The translations under genes were made by a program, and so were the position numbers. This document shows positions 1 to 6,087 of a stretch of 8,422 nt of DNA, piece after piece. The notes under the pieces are model-generated. The model was not told the origin of the DNA. It worked only from the letters and a program-made list of their open reading frames with translations, and did no database searches. Origin of the DNA: Thermoflexales bacterium (GTDB taxonomy: Bacteria > Chloroflexota > Anaerolineae > J036 > Brachytrichaceae); the NCBI GenBank assembly GCA_017998555.1, contig JAGOCU010000074.1:1-8422 (forward strand), given 5' to 3'. The stretch's first letter is position 1. The number at the start of each line of letters is the position of its first letter.

Positions 1-48
1 GGCGGCCTCACCGTCGGTGCTGGTACAATCGTCAAGGTCAAGGAATAA
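1..48 (+). CDS. tuf: Elongation factor Tu, C-terminal end (partial)
   Basis: The first 15 codons read GGLTVGAGTIVKVKE and end at TAA (46-48). This matches the C-terminal strand of EF-Tu domain 3, whose usual ending is of the type GGRTVGAGVV.KI.E. The rest of the gene lies upstream of the window. EF-Tu is the GTPase that delivers aminoacyl-tRNA to the ribosomal A site. The identification rests on this short tail together with the classic order tuf - tRNA-Trp - secE - nusG that follows. The usual Arg after the two glycines is Leu here. Confidence 0.78.
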   Translation, partial: GGLTVGAGTIVKVKE

Positions 49-74
49 CTGTTATGTAACTCGAGCGGGATTGG

Positions 75-121
75 TTCTGGCGCGACATCCGTCGGCGAAG
101 CCGACGGATGTCGCGCCAGAA
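75..121. repeat. Perfect hairpin H1, 22-bp arms, GAA loop
   Basis: Arms 75-96 and 100-121 are exact reverse complements with a 3-nt loop GAA (97-99), so the apex reads GGCGAAGCC. It fills most of the tuf to tRNA-Trp spacer. It is followed by an A-run, not a T-run, so it does not look like a standard intrinsic terminator for tuf. It belongs with five other GCGNAGC-capped hairpins at 2927, 3353, 6673, 7363 and 7991. The function is unknown; it could stabilise or process the tuf mRNA 3' end. Confidence 0.9.
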
Positions 122-142
122 AAAACCTCGCTGCGAGTCTTT

Positions 143-215
143 AGGACAGTAGCTCAATTGGCAGAGCAATCGTCTCCAAAACGATAGGCTGCGGGTTCAA
201 TTCCTGCCTGTCCTG
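143..215 (+). tRNA. trnW: tRNA-Trp (anticodon CCA)
   Basis: A full cloverleaf can be drawn. The acceptor stem AGGACAG (143-149) pairs with CTGTCCT (208-214), with discriminator G215. The D stem is GCTC/GAGC (152-155/164-167). The anticodon stem is ATCGT/ACGAT (169-173/181-185) with loop CTCCAAA, giving anticodon CCA at 176-178. The T stem is GCGGG/CCTGC (191-195/203-207, one G-T) with loop TTCAATT. The 3' CCA is not encoded. A tRNA-Trp between tuf and secE is common in bacteria. A CCA anticodon reads UGG only, so nothing here suggests UGA is read as Trp, which matters for the in-frame TGA at 7309-7311. Confidence 0.97.
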
Positions 216-223
216 CTTGTAAA

Positions 224-283
224 AGCGGAGGACGGGGTCGAGATCAGGGCAGATACGGCCCGATATTGGCTCTCTCCTCCGTT
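224..283 (+). other. Possible leader stem before secE
   Basis: In the 84-nt spacer between tRNA-Trp and secE, CGGAGGA (226-232) pairs exactly with TCCTCCG (275-281). The stem extends outward by one G-T and one A-T pair. The enclosed region can form a second small GGGC/GCCC stem. It may mark the 3' boundary for tRNA processing or be a secE leader structure. There is no following T-run and no known motif was recognised. Confidence 0.3.
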
Positions 284-299
284 GTCCGTCTAAACTGAA

Positions 300-623
300 A
301 TGGCGAATACAGAAATTGCGGAAAAGAAACCATCGGCGCTGAGCAATGGGCTGGTATCGGTCCGGGATTACTTCCGGGACACGATCGGCGAGTTGCGCAA
401 GGTCAAATGGCCGACCCGGTTGGATACGCGCAACCTCACCACGATTGTGCTGGCGGTGACGCTGGCGATGTCGCTGGTTCTGGGCGCATTCGACTTTGCG
501 TTTGAGAACCTCTTTATCGGCATTCTCCGCGCGACCCCGGATCTGGTGGCGGTCGCCGTCGCGATCTCCATCGTCGTTGGCATCATCATCGTCGTCGTCT
601 TCGCTGGGCGCGAACGGCGCTAA
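300..623 (+). CDS. secE: Preprotein translocase subunit SecE
   Basis: SecE is the clamp-like subunit that holds SecY in the SecYEG protein-export channel of the cytoplasmic membrane. The 107-residue product has the family signature ELRKVKWPTR at residues 31-40 (amphipathic helix lying on the membrane), followed by the conserved transmembrane helix at about 46-67. A second strongly hydrophobic stretch follows at about 82-102, ending in a basic tail GRERR. The usual short bacterial SecE stops after one helix, so this second segment is an addition. ATG 300 is the first possible in-frame start because TAA lies in frame at 291-293. No good Shine-Dalgarno sequence precedes it. nusG starts 13 nt after the stop, the standard secE-nusG pairing. 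Confidence 0.95.
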   Translation: MANTEIAEKKPSALSNGLVSVRDYFRDTIGELRKVKWPTRLDTRNLTTIVLAVTLAMSLVLGAFDFAFENLFIGILRATPDLVAVAVAISIVVGIIIVVVFAGRERR

Positions 624-636
624 GCAGGGGGTGCCA

Positions 637-1581
637 GTGGACCCGATCGAAAATCAGCCGCCAGCGGGCAAACCCGCGGACGAGACCGCGCAGGCCCTGG
701 CCTTTTTTGGCACGGCCGATCAATTGCCGGTCGAGGCGCCCGTATCGCTGGATGCGCTGCTCAAGCCGCCCGTCGACGATGCCGAGGCGCCGGTGGGCGA
801 GATCGCCGCTGAGGCCGCCGTTGTCTCGACTGACGCCGCTGACGCGGCTGCCGCCTTGGCCGGCCCCGCCCCGGATGTGATTGGCGAGGGTGAAATCACC
901 GGCCCCGTCGTCGGCGAAGCCCCCAAGAAAGAGCCCCGCAAGCCCAAGGGCAGCGGGCGCAAGCGCAATGCCGGTGTCGAGGACCTCGGCGATGGCAGCG
1001 GCTATCTGGCGCCTGCCGCGCGCCCGGAGAGGACCGAGACCGCGCCCGAGGAAGAAGAGTTTCAGTGGTACGCCGTGCACTGCTACTCGGGCTACGAGAA
1101 CAAGGTCAAGCACAGCCTCGAACAGCGCATCGACACGATGGGTATGGCTGGCAAGATCGTCGACGTTGTCGTGCCGACCGAGGAAGAGATGGAGGTCAAG
1201 GATGGCCGCCGTCGCACCGTCGAGAAGCGGGTGTTCCCAGGCTACATCATCGTCAAAATGTCGATGAGCGAAGAGGCCTGGTTTGTGGTCCGCAATACGC
1301 CAGGCGTGACCCGCTTTGTGGGCATGGGCAATCGCCCCTCCCCGCTCAGCCCGCAGGAAGTGACCCAGATCGTCAAGCGGATGGAAGCCGAGGCGCCCAA
1401 GCTGCGGGTCAACTTCAAACCGGGTCAGCGCGTGCGTATCACAGATGGTCCTTTCGCCGATTTCCCGGCGGTGGTCGACAAGATCGACACCGAGCGGGCC
1501 AAGGTCACCGTGCTGGTGTCGTTCTTCGGCCGCGAAACACCGGTCGAGCTCGACTTCCTGCAGGTCGAACGAATGGGTTAA
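637..1581 (+). CDS. nusG: Transcription elongation/antitermination factor NusG with long N-terminal extension
   Basis: NusG binds RNA polymerase through its NGN domain and couples it to Rho or the ribosome through its KOW domain. With a GTG start at 637 the protein has 314 residues. NGN begins near residue 143 (QWYAVHCYSGYENKV) and includes VFPGYIIVKM and NTPGVTRFVG. The KOW domain starts near residue 260 (FKPGQRVRITDGPF) and runs to the C-terminus. Residues 1-141 are a low-complexity region rich in Ala, Pro, Glu and Asp with a Lys/Arg patch before the NGN domain. E. coli NusG has 181 residues; actinobacterial homologues also carry acidic N-terminal extensions. GTG 637 is preferred because AGGGGG (626-631) sits 5 nt upstream; GTG 631 is an alternative. 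The reading frame continues upstream, but only inside secE. Confidence 0.95.
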   Translation: MDPIENQPPAGKPADETAQALAFFGTADQLPVEAPVSLDALLKPPVDDAEAPVGEIAAEAAVVSTDAADAAAALAGPAPDVIGEGEITGPVVGEAPKKEPRKPKGSGRKRNAGVEDLGDGSGYLAPAARPERTETAPEEEEFQWYAVHCYSGYENKVKHSLEQRIDTMGMAGKIVDVVVPTEEEMEVKDGRRRTVEKRVFPGYIIVKMSMSEEAWFVVRNTPGVTRFVGMGNRPSPLSPQEVTQIVKRMEAEAPKLRVNFKPGQRVRITDGPFADFPAVVDKIDTERAKVTVLVSFFGRETPVELDFLQVERMG

Positions 1582-1586
1582 GAATA

Positions 1587-1623
1587 CCCGGCAGAACCAT
1601 TGTTCGGAGATGGTTTTGTTGGG
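1587..1623. repeat. Hairpin resembling the outer part of H6 without its inner hairpin
   Basis: CAGAACCAT (1592-1600) pairs with ATGGTTTTG (1610-1618), and the stem extends to 1587/1623 through G-T and C-G pairs. The loop is TGTTCGGAG. Both arms closely match the outer arms of H6: CAGAACCATTGTTCGG here against CAGAACCATTATTCCG at 7995-8010, and a shared TGGTTTTGTT-like right arm. The GCGAAGC-capped inner hairpin is absent. It lies just after the nusG stop. It could be an empty or decayed copy of the same element. Confidence 0.6.
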
Positions 1624-1663
1624 CGCTCTATGGTGCCGCGGCATCCGCCCGGCAATAAAGGAT

Positions 1664-1693
1664 GTGGGAGGGCGTTTCGCCCGTTATCACCAC
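1664..1693 (+). promoter_or_regulatory. L1-type regulatory RNA motif upstream of rplK
   Basis: The RNA folds as a lower stem GUGG/CCAC (1664-1667/1690-1693) and an asymmetric internal loop with GA (1668-1669) on the 5' side and GUUAUCA (1683-1689) on the 3' side. The upper stem is GGGCG/CGCCC (1670-1674/1678-1682) with a UUU loop. This resembles the L1 site on 23S rRNA, where a GGUGG-GA strand faces a GAAAUA-CCACC strand. L1 is known to repress the L11-L1 operon in E. coli and other prokaryotes by binding such an mRNA mimic. The motif ends at the rplK Shine-Dalgarno (GAGGAG, 1694-1699), so binding would block initiation. The same structure recurs before rplA. Confidence 0.75.
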
Positions 1694-1703
1694 GAGGAGA
1701 AAA

Positions 1704-2129
1704 ATGGCAAAGAAAGTCAAATCCACGGTCAAGATCAATATCGAGGCGGGCAAGGCCACCCCTGCGCCCCCGATTGGTCCGTCGCTCGCGCCGCACGGCA
1801 TCAACCTGATGATGTTCTGCAAGGAATACAACGCGCGCACGGCCCAGCAGGTCGGGAACATCATCCCGGCGACCATCACCGTCTTCACAGACAACTCGTT
1901 CACGTTCAGCCTGGGCACCCCGCCCACCGCCCAGCTCATTCGCAAGGCGGCCGGCGTGGAGAAGGGCTCTGGCGTGCCGAACCGCAACAAGGTCGGCAAG
2001 ATCACCCGGGCCAAGGTCAAGGAGATCGCCGAGCTGAAGATGAAGGACCTGAACGCGATCGATATGGCCGGCGCGATGAAGCAGGTTGAAGGTTCCGCCC
2101 GCAGCATGGGCATCGACGTGATTGAGTAG
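1704..2129 (+). CDS. rplK: 50S ribosomal protein L11
   Basis: L11 forms the base of the ribosomal GTPase-associated centre with the 23S rRNA 1070 region and takes part in factor binding and the stringent response. The 141-residue length is typical. The N-terminal domain carries PAPPIGPSLAPHGINLM (residues 20-36), and the C-terminal RNA-binding domain includes GSGVPNRNKVGKITRAKV. ATG 1704 is chosen because MAKKVK is the standard L11 start and GAGGAG lies 4 nt upstream; the frame opens earlier at 1662, but that stretch is the regulatory RNA. The usual LGQxG of bacterial L11 is LAPHG here (residues 28-32). It is cotranscribed with rplA by position and shared leader type. Confidence 0.98.
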   Translation: MAKKVKSTVKINIEAGKATPAPPIGPSLAPHGINLMMFCKEYNARTAQQVGNIIPATITVFTDNSFTFSLGTPPTAQLIRKAAGVEKGSGVPNRNKVGKITRAKVKEIAELKMKDLNAIDMAGAMKQVEGSARSMGIDVIE

Positions 2130-2134
2130 TCTTC

Positions 2135-2159
2135 GCGTTGCGCCCGAGGCGCATAACGC
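2135..2159 (+). other. Intergenic hairpin between rplK and rplA
   Basis: GCGTT (2135-2139) pairs with AACGC (2155-2159), and GCGCC (2140-2144) with GGCGC (2148-2152). The loop is CGA and two nucleotides (2153-2154) bulge out. It sits just after the rplK stop and immediately before the second L1-type motif. No T-run follows, so it is not an intrinsic terminator. It may be an mRNA processing or stability element. Confidence 0.45.
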
Positions 2160-2164
2160 ATTAC

Positions 2165-2193
2165 GTGGGAGGGCTCCCGCCCGTTATCACCAC
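2165..2193 (+). promoter_or_regulatory. Second L1-type regulatory RNA motif, upstream of rplA
   Basis: It has the same architecture as the motif before rplK. The lower stem is GUGG/CCAC (2165-2168/2190-2193). The internal loop has GA (2169-2170) opposite GUUAUCA (2183-2189). The upper stem is GGGC/GCCC (2171-2174/2179-2182) with loop UCCC. The internal loop and lower stem are identical in the two copies, while the upper hairpin loop differs, which fits recognition of the internal loop. It directly precedes the rplA ribosome binding site AAGGAGA (2194-2200). Repression of rplA by its own product is the expected role. Confidence 0.75.
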
Positions 2194-2206
2194 AAGGAGA
2201 ACACAA

Positions 2207-2911
2207 GTGGCAAAGTCAGGCAAGAAATACAAGGCAGCGGCGGCGAAAGTGGACCGCATGAAGTACTACACCGTCCCCGAGGCGGTGGCGCTGGTCAAGG
2301 AAACGAGCATCAGCAAGTTCGACGGCACGGTCGAGTGCCATGTTCGGCTGGGCGTGGATCCGCGCCAGGCCGATCAGCAGGTCCGCGGCGTGGTCGTCAT
2401 GCCGAATGGCCTGGGCAAGACCGTCCGCATCCTGGTGTTCTGCCAGGGTGATGGCGCGCGTCTCGCCCGCGAAGCCGGGGCTGATTTTGTCGCGGACACC
2501 GATGAGTGGATCGCCAAGATCCAGGGCGGCTGGACCGACTTCGACGTGGCGATCGCCACCCCCGATGTGATGGGCAAGGTCGGACGCGTCGCCCGCATCC
2601 TTGGCCCGCGCGGCTTGATGCCGAACCCCAAGGCCGGCACGGTCGCTCCGGCGGCCGAACTGCCCCGGGTGCTGAAAGAAGCCCGGGCCGGCCGCGTCGA
2701 GTTCCGCCTCGACAAGACGGGCAACATCCATGTCCCGGTCGGCAAGGTGAGCTTTCCGCCGGACAAGCTGGCTGAGAATCTGGATGCCTTTTTGGATGCG
2801 ATCCGCAAGGCCAAGCCTTCCGCCGCCAAGGGCAACTACATCCGGCGCATCACCGTGGCCGCCACGATGGGCCCCGGCATCCGGCTCGAGACGGGCGCGG
2901 CAGTTGCCTAG
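2207..2911 (+). CDS. rplA: 50S ribosomal protein L1
   Basis: L1 forms the mobile stalk beside the E site and represses its own operon by binding mRNA. The 234 residues are the usual length. Recognisable parts are KYYTVPEAVALVKE near the start, PNGLGKTVRILVF, the signature ILGPRGLMPNPKAGTV in domain II, and the C-terminal YIRRITVAATMGPGIRL. The start is GTG 2207 with AAGGAGA 6 nt upstream. The frame opens earlier at 2138, but that region is the intergenic hairpin and L1-type motif. rplJ and rplL, which often follow, are absent; the next gene is rpsU. Confidence 0.98.
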   Translation: MAKSGKKYKAAAAKVDRMKYYTVPEAVALVKETSISKFDGTVECHVRLGVDPRQADQQVRGVVVMPNGLGKTVRILVFCQGDGARLAREAGADFVADTDEWIAKIQGGWTDFDVAIATPDVMGKVGRVARILGPRGLMPNPKAGTVAPAAELPRVLKEARAGRVEFRLDKTGNIHVPVGKVSFPPDKLAENLDAFLDAIRKAKPSAAKGNYIRRITVAATMGPGIRLETGAAVA

Positions 2912-2926
2912 CGCAATTCCAGTTCC

Positions 2927-2967
2927 GAAAGCGCAATCCCCCTGCGAAGCAGGGGGATTGCGCTTTC
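2927..2967. repeat. Perfect hairpin H2, 19-bp arms, GAA loop
   Basis: Arms 2927-2945 and 2949-2967 are exact reverse complements around loop GAA (2946-2948); the apex reads CTGCGAAGCAG. It begins 16 nt after the rplA stop. No T-run follows, so it is not a canonical terminator, though it may protect the rplA mRNA 3' end. It is a member of the GCGNAGC-capped hairpin family of this window and shares ATCCCCC near its apex with H5 and H6. Confidence 0.9.
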
Positions 2968-3011
2968 ATGACACAGATCCGCGCGGAGCTCGAACCGCCC
3001 GGCAAGCAGGG

Positions 3012-3017
3012 TATACT
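3012..3017 (+). promoter_or_regulatory. Possible -10 element for rpsU
   Basis: TATACT matches the sigma-70 -10 consensus at five of six positions and lies about 50 nt before the rpsU start, after hairpin H2. No convincing -35 box is found at 16-18 nt upstream, so the call is weak. A separate promoter would fit the gap and hairpin between rplA and rpsU. Confidence 0.3.
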
Positions 3018-3068
3018 GCTGGCCGGCTGCTTACCGACATATCGGCAGCGAAGTGGGTGATTTTTTAA

Positions 3069-3281
3069 GTGGCAACCCGTGTTATCGTCGAAGACGACGA
3101 GACCTTTGAGTCCGCGATTCGGCGGTTCAGCAAGATGGTGCAGGGCGACCGCGTTCTCGCGGAGGTTCGTGCGCGCCGTTTTTTCGAAAAGCCGAGCATC
3201 GTTGACAAGCGCAAGCGCGCGGCCAAGCTCCGCAAGAGCCGTCGCCAGAGCGCCCGCCTCCTGAATCCCGACATGCCGTAA
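3069..3281 (+). CDS. rpsU: 30S ribosomal protein S21
   Basis: S21 is a small basic 30S protein near the mRNA exit platform and anti-Shine-Dalgarno helix, involved in initiation. The 70-residue product has the family pattern: VIVEDDETFESAIRRFSK at the N-terminus, a central RRFFEKPS segment, then a Lys/Arg-rich C-terminal helix (KRKRAAKLRKSRRQS). The start is GTG 3069; TAA just upstream in the same frame (3066-3068) excludes a longer protein. There is no strong Shine-Dalgarno. An intrinsic terminator follows 20 nt after the stop, so rpsU may be its own transcription unit, although rpsU-yqeY adjacency is common in bacteria. Confidence 0.95.
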   Translation: MATRVIVEDDETFESAIRRFSKMVQGDRVLAEVRARRFFEKPSIVDKRKRAAKLRKSRRQSARLLNPDMP

Positions 3282-3301
3282 CTGGCTCTGCCGGAAAATA
3301 G

Positions 3302-3338
3302 ACGCGCCCGGGCATCGCCCGGGCGCGTTTGTCTTTTT
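3302..3338 (+). terminator. Rho-independent terminator after rpsU
   Basis: A 12-bp perfect GC-rich stem, ACGCGCCCGGGC (3302-3313) with GCCCGGGCGCGT (3317-3328), has a 3-nt loop ATC. It is followed by TTTGTCTTTTT. This is the one hairpin in the window with a proper downstream T-tract, which contrasts with the GAA-capped hairpins. Confidence 0.88.
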
Positions 3339-3352
3339 CTGGAAGTCATCCG

Positions 3353-3419
3353 GAATACATGTGGCGAGGTCACCCTCCCCGCGCGAAGCGCGGGGAGGGT
3401 GACCTCGCCACATGTATTC
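3353..3419. repeat. Perfect hairpin H3, 32-bp arms, GAA loop
   Basis: Arms 3353-3384 and 3388-3419 are perfectly complementary over 32 bp with loop GAA (3385-3387); the apex reads GCGCGAAGCGC. It is the longest of the family and lies between the rpsU terminator and yqeY. Its apical 22 bp resemble H4 with three base-pair differences, each matched by a compensating change in the other arm. No T-run follows. A frame opening inside the right arm (3412) is not a credible start. Confidence 0.92.
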
Positions 3420-3459
3420 GGAATGGCCCCCGGCCTCATGCTGTAAACTCCCCAATCCT

Positions 3460-3924
3460 ATGGATACGCACTTGAAATCGAAGATCTTGTCCGACCTGAA
3501 GGACGCCTTTCGCAGCGGGGACGCCACCCGCAAGATGGTCCTCAGCCTCATCAACGCCGCGATCAAGAATGAGGAGATTGAGGCCCGCGTCGACGCCCGC
3601 GCCGGCGTGCTTTCCGACGCCGATATCCTGGCGCTGATTCGCCGGGAGATCAAACAACACGAAGAATCCCTGCTCGAGGCGAAGAATGCCGGCCGCGAGG
3701 ACCTCGTTGCGCAACAGACGACCGAGCTTGGCCTGCTCCGAGCCTATTTGCCGGCCCAGATGTCGCGCGAGCAGATCGCCGAGATCGCCCGCCAGGTCAT
3801 CGCCGAGGTCGGCGCCAAGTCGCCCAAACAGCAGGGCGAAGTGATGAAGGCCCTCCTGCCCAAAGTCAAAGACAGCGCGGACGGCAAACTGGTGAATGAG
3901 GTTGTCCGAGACCTGTTGAAGTAA
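3460..3924 (+). CDS. yqeY: GatB/YqeY domain protein
   Basis: This 154-residue protein matches the YqeY family, related to the tail domain of the GatB subunit of tRNA amidotransferase. Its exact role is unsettled; a link to aminoacyl-tRNA metabolism is inferred from the fold. Family features are the N-terminal LKSKILSDLKDAFRSGD, the central AQQTTELGLLRAYLPAQMS, and the C-terminal GEVMKALLPKVKDSADGKLVNEVVRDLL. ATG 3460 gives the family's usual length. A -10-like TGTAAA (3442-3447) lies about 12 nt before the ATG and no Shine-Dalgarno is seen, so a leaderless or very short-leader mRNA is possible. pgpH follows after 7 nt, implying an operon. Confidence 0.92.
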   Translation: MDTHLKSKILSDLKDAFRSGDATRKMVLSLINAAIKNEEIEARVDARAGVLSDADILALIRREIKQHEESLLEAKNAGREDLVAQQTTELGLLRAYLPAQMSREQIAEIARQVIAEVGAKSPKQQGEVMKALLPKVKDSADGKLVNEVVRDLLK

Positions 3925-3931
3925 TACACTG

Positions 3932-6070
3932 GTGATCCTGCCCAAATTGTCGTTCACCGGTCGCGCACGGACCCTGGCCCTCGTCGCGGTCGGGCTGGGC
4001 GCCTTTTTGGGCATCACCCTGGCGCAATTGACGCGCTTCTTTATTGGCAGCGGGGCGACCCTGGAGGCGGGCATGGTCGCGCCGCGCGACATTCGGGCCC
4101 CGAGCAAGGTAACGATCACTTCCGATCTGCTGACCCGCAACCTGCGCGATGCCGCCGAGGCCAACGTCGCCCCCATCTACTCGTCTCTCGACGCGCAAGT
4201 GGCCCGCAAACAGCTTGCGACCGCGCGCGAGACCCTCGATCGGATCGCCCGCATTCGCGGCTCCACTGACTTGAGCGAGACCGACAAGATTCGGCAGCTC
4301 GTGGCGCTGCCCCTGCTCAAAATCGACGAGGCTTCCGCCCGCTCGATTCTGCGCCCGTCGGATGCCGCCTGGACGCGGATGGACGCCCAGACCATCGTGC
4401 TGCTCGACCAGAATCTGCGCGACCTGCTTCGCCCGGATGCCATCGACGTCGCGCGCGCGCGGCTGCCCAGCCAGATCAGCCTGAGTTTCTCCACAGATGA
4501 GGCCGCGATCATCACCGCGATCGCCTCGGCATTGCTCGCGCCCAACGTGAGCTTTGACGCCGCCGCGACCGAGGCCGCCAAACGGAATGCCCGAACCGCG
4601 GTGACACCGGTTCAGACCGTCTACGAATCGAATCAGATCATCCTTCGGAGCGGCCAGGTCATCAGCCTGGCCGACGTTGAGACGTTGGACAAGCTGAATC
4701 TGCGCCGGCCGACCATCACCTGGGCGGATATCATCAATGCCCTGGCCCTCAGCGCCCTGACGACGGGGGCGATTGGGCTGGCGATGTGGCGCCAGCGCCA
4801 CGGCGAAGATCACGATCTGCAGGAGCGGCCGTTGCGCGAAACGGTCCTCAGCGCCTTGCTGATCATGGTCGCAATCGTGCTGGGCCGCCTGTTGCTGCCC
4901 GGCCGGGGTTTCATTCCCTATCTCGCCCCCATGGTCGCCCTTGGAATCGTTGTCGGCGCCTGGTCGGGCACCCTGGTCGGGGTGGTGACGGCCGCCGCGG
5001 CCGGCAGCCTCATCGGGATCGCGCTCGAGCGCCCGATCGAATTTGCCGCGCTGTATGTCTGCGGCGGCATCGTGGCCGTTCTGAGCATCCGCCGATCCGA
5101 GCGGGTGAGCGATTTTGTGCGGGCCGGCCTCTGGGCCTTTCTCGCCCAACTGTGCGTCATCATTGCGTTTCATGCGATTGGATATCTGGCCACGGATCTG
5201 GGCCAGGTCGCGCTGTATGTCGTTGGGGCGTTTGCCAGCAGCATCATTTCTGCCGCGCTGTCGCTGGCCATTCTGTATCTGGTCGGGGTCGTGTTCGATC
5301 TGCCCAGCGCCATCCAGATGAACGAGCTGGCCCGCCCGTCGCATCCGTTGCTCAAACAAATGTTGAGCCGCGCGCCGGGAACCTATCATCACAGCCTCCT
5401 GGTCGCCAACCTGGCCGAACACGCCGCCGACCGGATAGGCGCTGACGCGTTGCTCACCCGGGTGGGCGCCTACTATCACGATATCGGGAAGACCGCTCAC
5501 CCGTATTTCTTTATCGAGAATCAGCTCGATCGCGACAAGAATCCTCACGTCGATATCGACCCGCTGACCAGCGCCCGCATCCTGCATAACCACATCGTGG
5601 ACGGCATGCGCATGGCCCGTGAATATCGTTTGCCGAGCGCGATCGCCGCCTTCATTGCCGAGCATCAGGGTTCGATGGTGACCCGATCGGCCTACGTCCG
5701 GGCCCAGAATGCGAGCCCGACGCCCGTTGATGAGACGCCGTATCGTTACCCGGGTCCGACCCCGAGACGGCGTGAAACCGCTTTGGTGATGCTGGCCGAC
5801 GCCAGCGAGGCCACCGTCCGGGCGCTTCGGCCGGCGCGACCCGAAGAGATGGAACAGATTGTCCGCAAGGTCATCGCCGAACGGGTGGCCGATCATCAGT
5901 TGGACGGCAGCGGTCTGACTTTGCGCGACCTCGAACTCGCCGCGCAGTCCTTCGTTGAGACCTTGCGCGGGGCGTATCATCCACGCATCGAATATCCGCA
6001 ACTCAGCCCGGCGCCCTCTGCGCCTGCCGAGCCGATTCTGCCGCTGGTCGGCAGCCGTGACCAGGTCTGA
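3932..6070 (+). CDS. pgpH: Membrane HD-domain c-di-AMP phosphodiesterase (PgpH/YqfF type)
   Basis: PgpH enzymes hydrolyse the second messenger c-di-AMP to pApA in the cytoplasm. The 712-residue protein has the full family layout: an N-terminal membrane helix (about 13-33); an extracytoplasmic 7TMR-HDED domain (about 40-262); a block of about seven membrane helices (roughly 266-456: 266-286, 304-323, 327-344, 349-367, 371-387, 398-419, 426-456); and a C-terminal HD domain. Metal-ligand motifs are intact: HH at 486-487, HD at 516-517 in YYHDIGK, H552/H554 in HNH, and EHQG at 577-580. RYPGPTPRRRETALVMLADASEA is also typical. The start is GTG 3932, 7 nt after yqeY. ybeY follows after 17 nt; pgpH-ybeY is a common pairing. 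It ends in TGA, showing TGA is used as stop here. No diadenylate cyclase is in view. Confidence 0.93.
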   Translation: MILPKLSFTGRARTLALVAVGLGAFLGITLAQLTRFFIGSGATLEAGMVAPRDIRAPSKVTITSDLLTRNLRDAAEANVAPIYSSLDAQVARKQLATARETLDRIARIRGSTDLSETDKIRQLVALPLLKIDEASARSILRPSDAAWTRMDAQTIVLLDQNLRDLLRPDAIDVARARLPSQISLSFSTDEAAIITAIASALLAPNVSFDAAATEAAKRNARTAVTPVQTVYESNQIILRSGQVISLADVETLDKLNLRRPTITWADIINALALSALTTGAIGLAMWRQRHGEDHDLQERPLRETVLSALLIMVAIVLGRLLLPGRGFIPYLAPMVALGIVVGAWSGTLVGVVTAAAAGSLIGIALERPIEFAALYVCGGIVAVLSIRRSERVSDFVRAGLWAFLAQLCVIIAFHAIGYLATDLGQVALYVVGAFASSIISAALSLAILYLVGVVFDLPSAIQMNELARPSHPLLKQMLSRAPGTYHHSLLVANLAEHAADRIGADALLTRVGAYYHDIGKTAHPYFFIENQLDRDKNPHVDIDPLTSARILHNHIVDGMRMAREYRLPSAIAAFIAEHQGSMVTRSAYVRAQNASPTPVDETPYRYPGPTPRRRETALVMLADASEATVRALRPARPEEMEQIVRKVIAERVADHQLDGSGLTLRDLELAAQSFVETLRGAYHPRIEYPQLSPAPSAPAEPILPLVGSRDQV

Positions 6071-6087
6071 AGCCCGGGCCAAACAAC

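Noticed and set aside
496..636. Longer NusG starting inside secE
   Set aside because: The extra codons give a Ser/Arg-rich out-of-frame reading of secE; GTG 637 with AGGGGG upstream is a better start.
3412..3459. Longer YqeY starting in the right arm of H3
   Set aside because: It would place the start codon inside a palindrome, without a ribosome binding site; ATG 3460 gives the normal family N-terminus.
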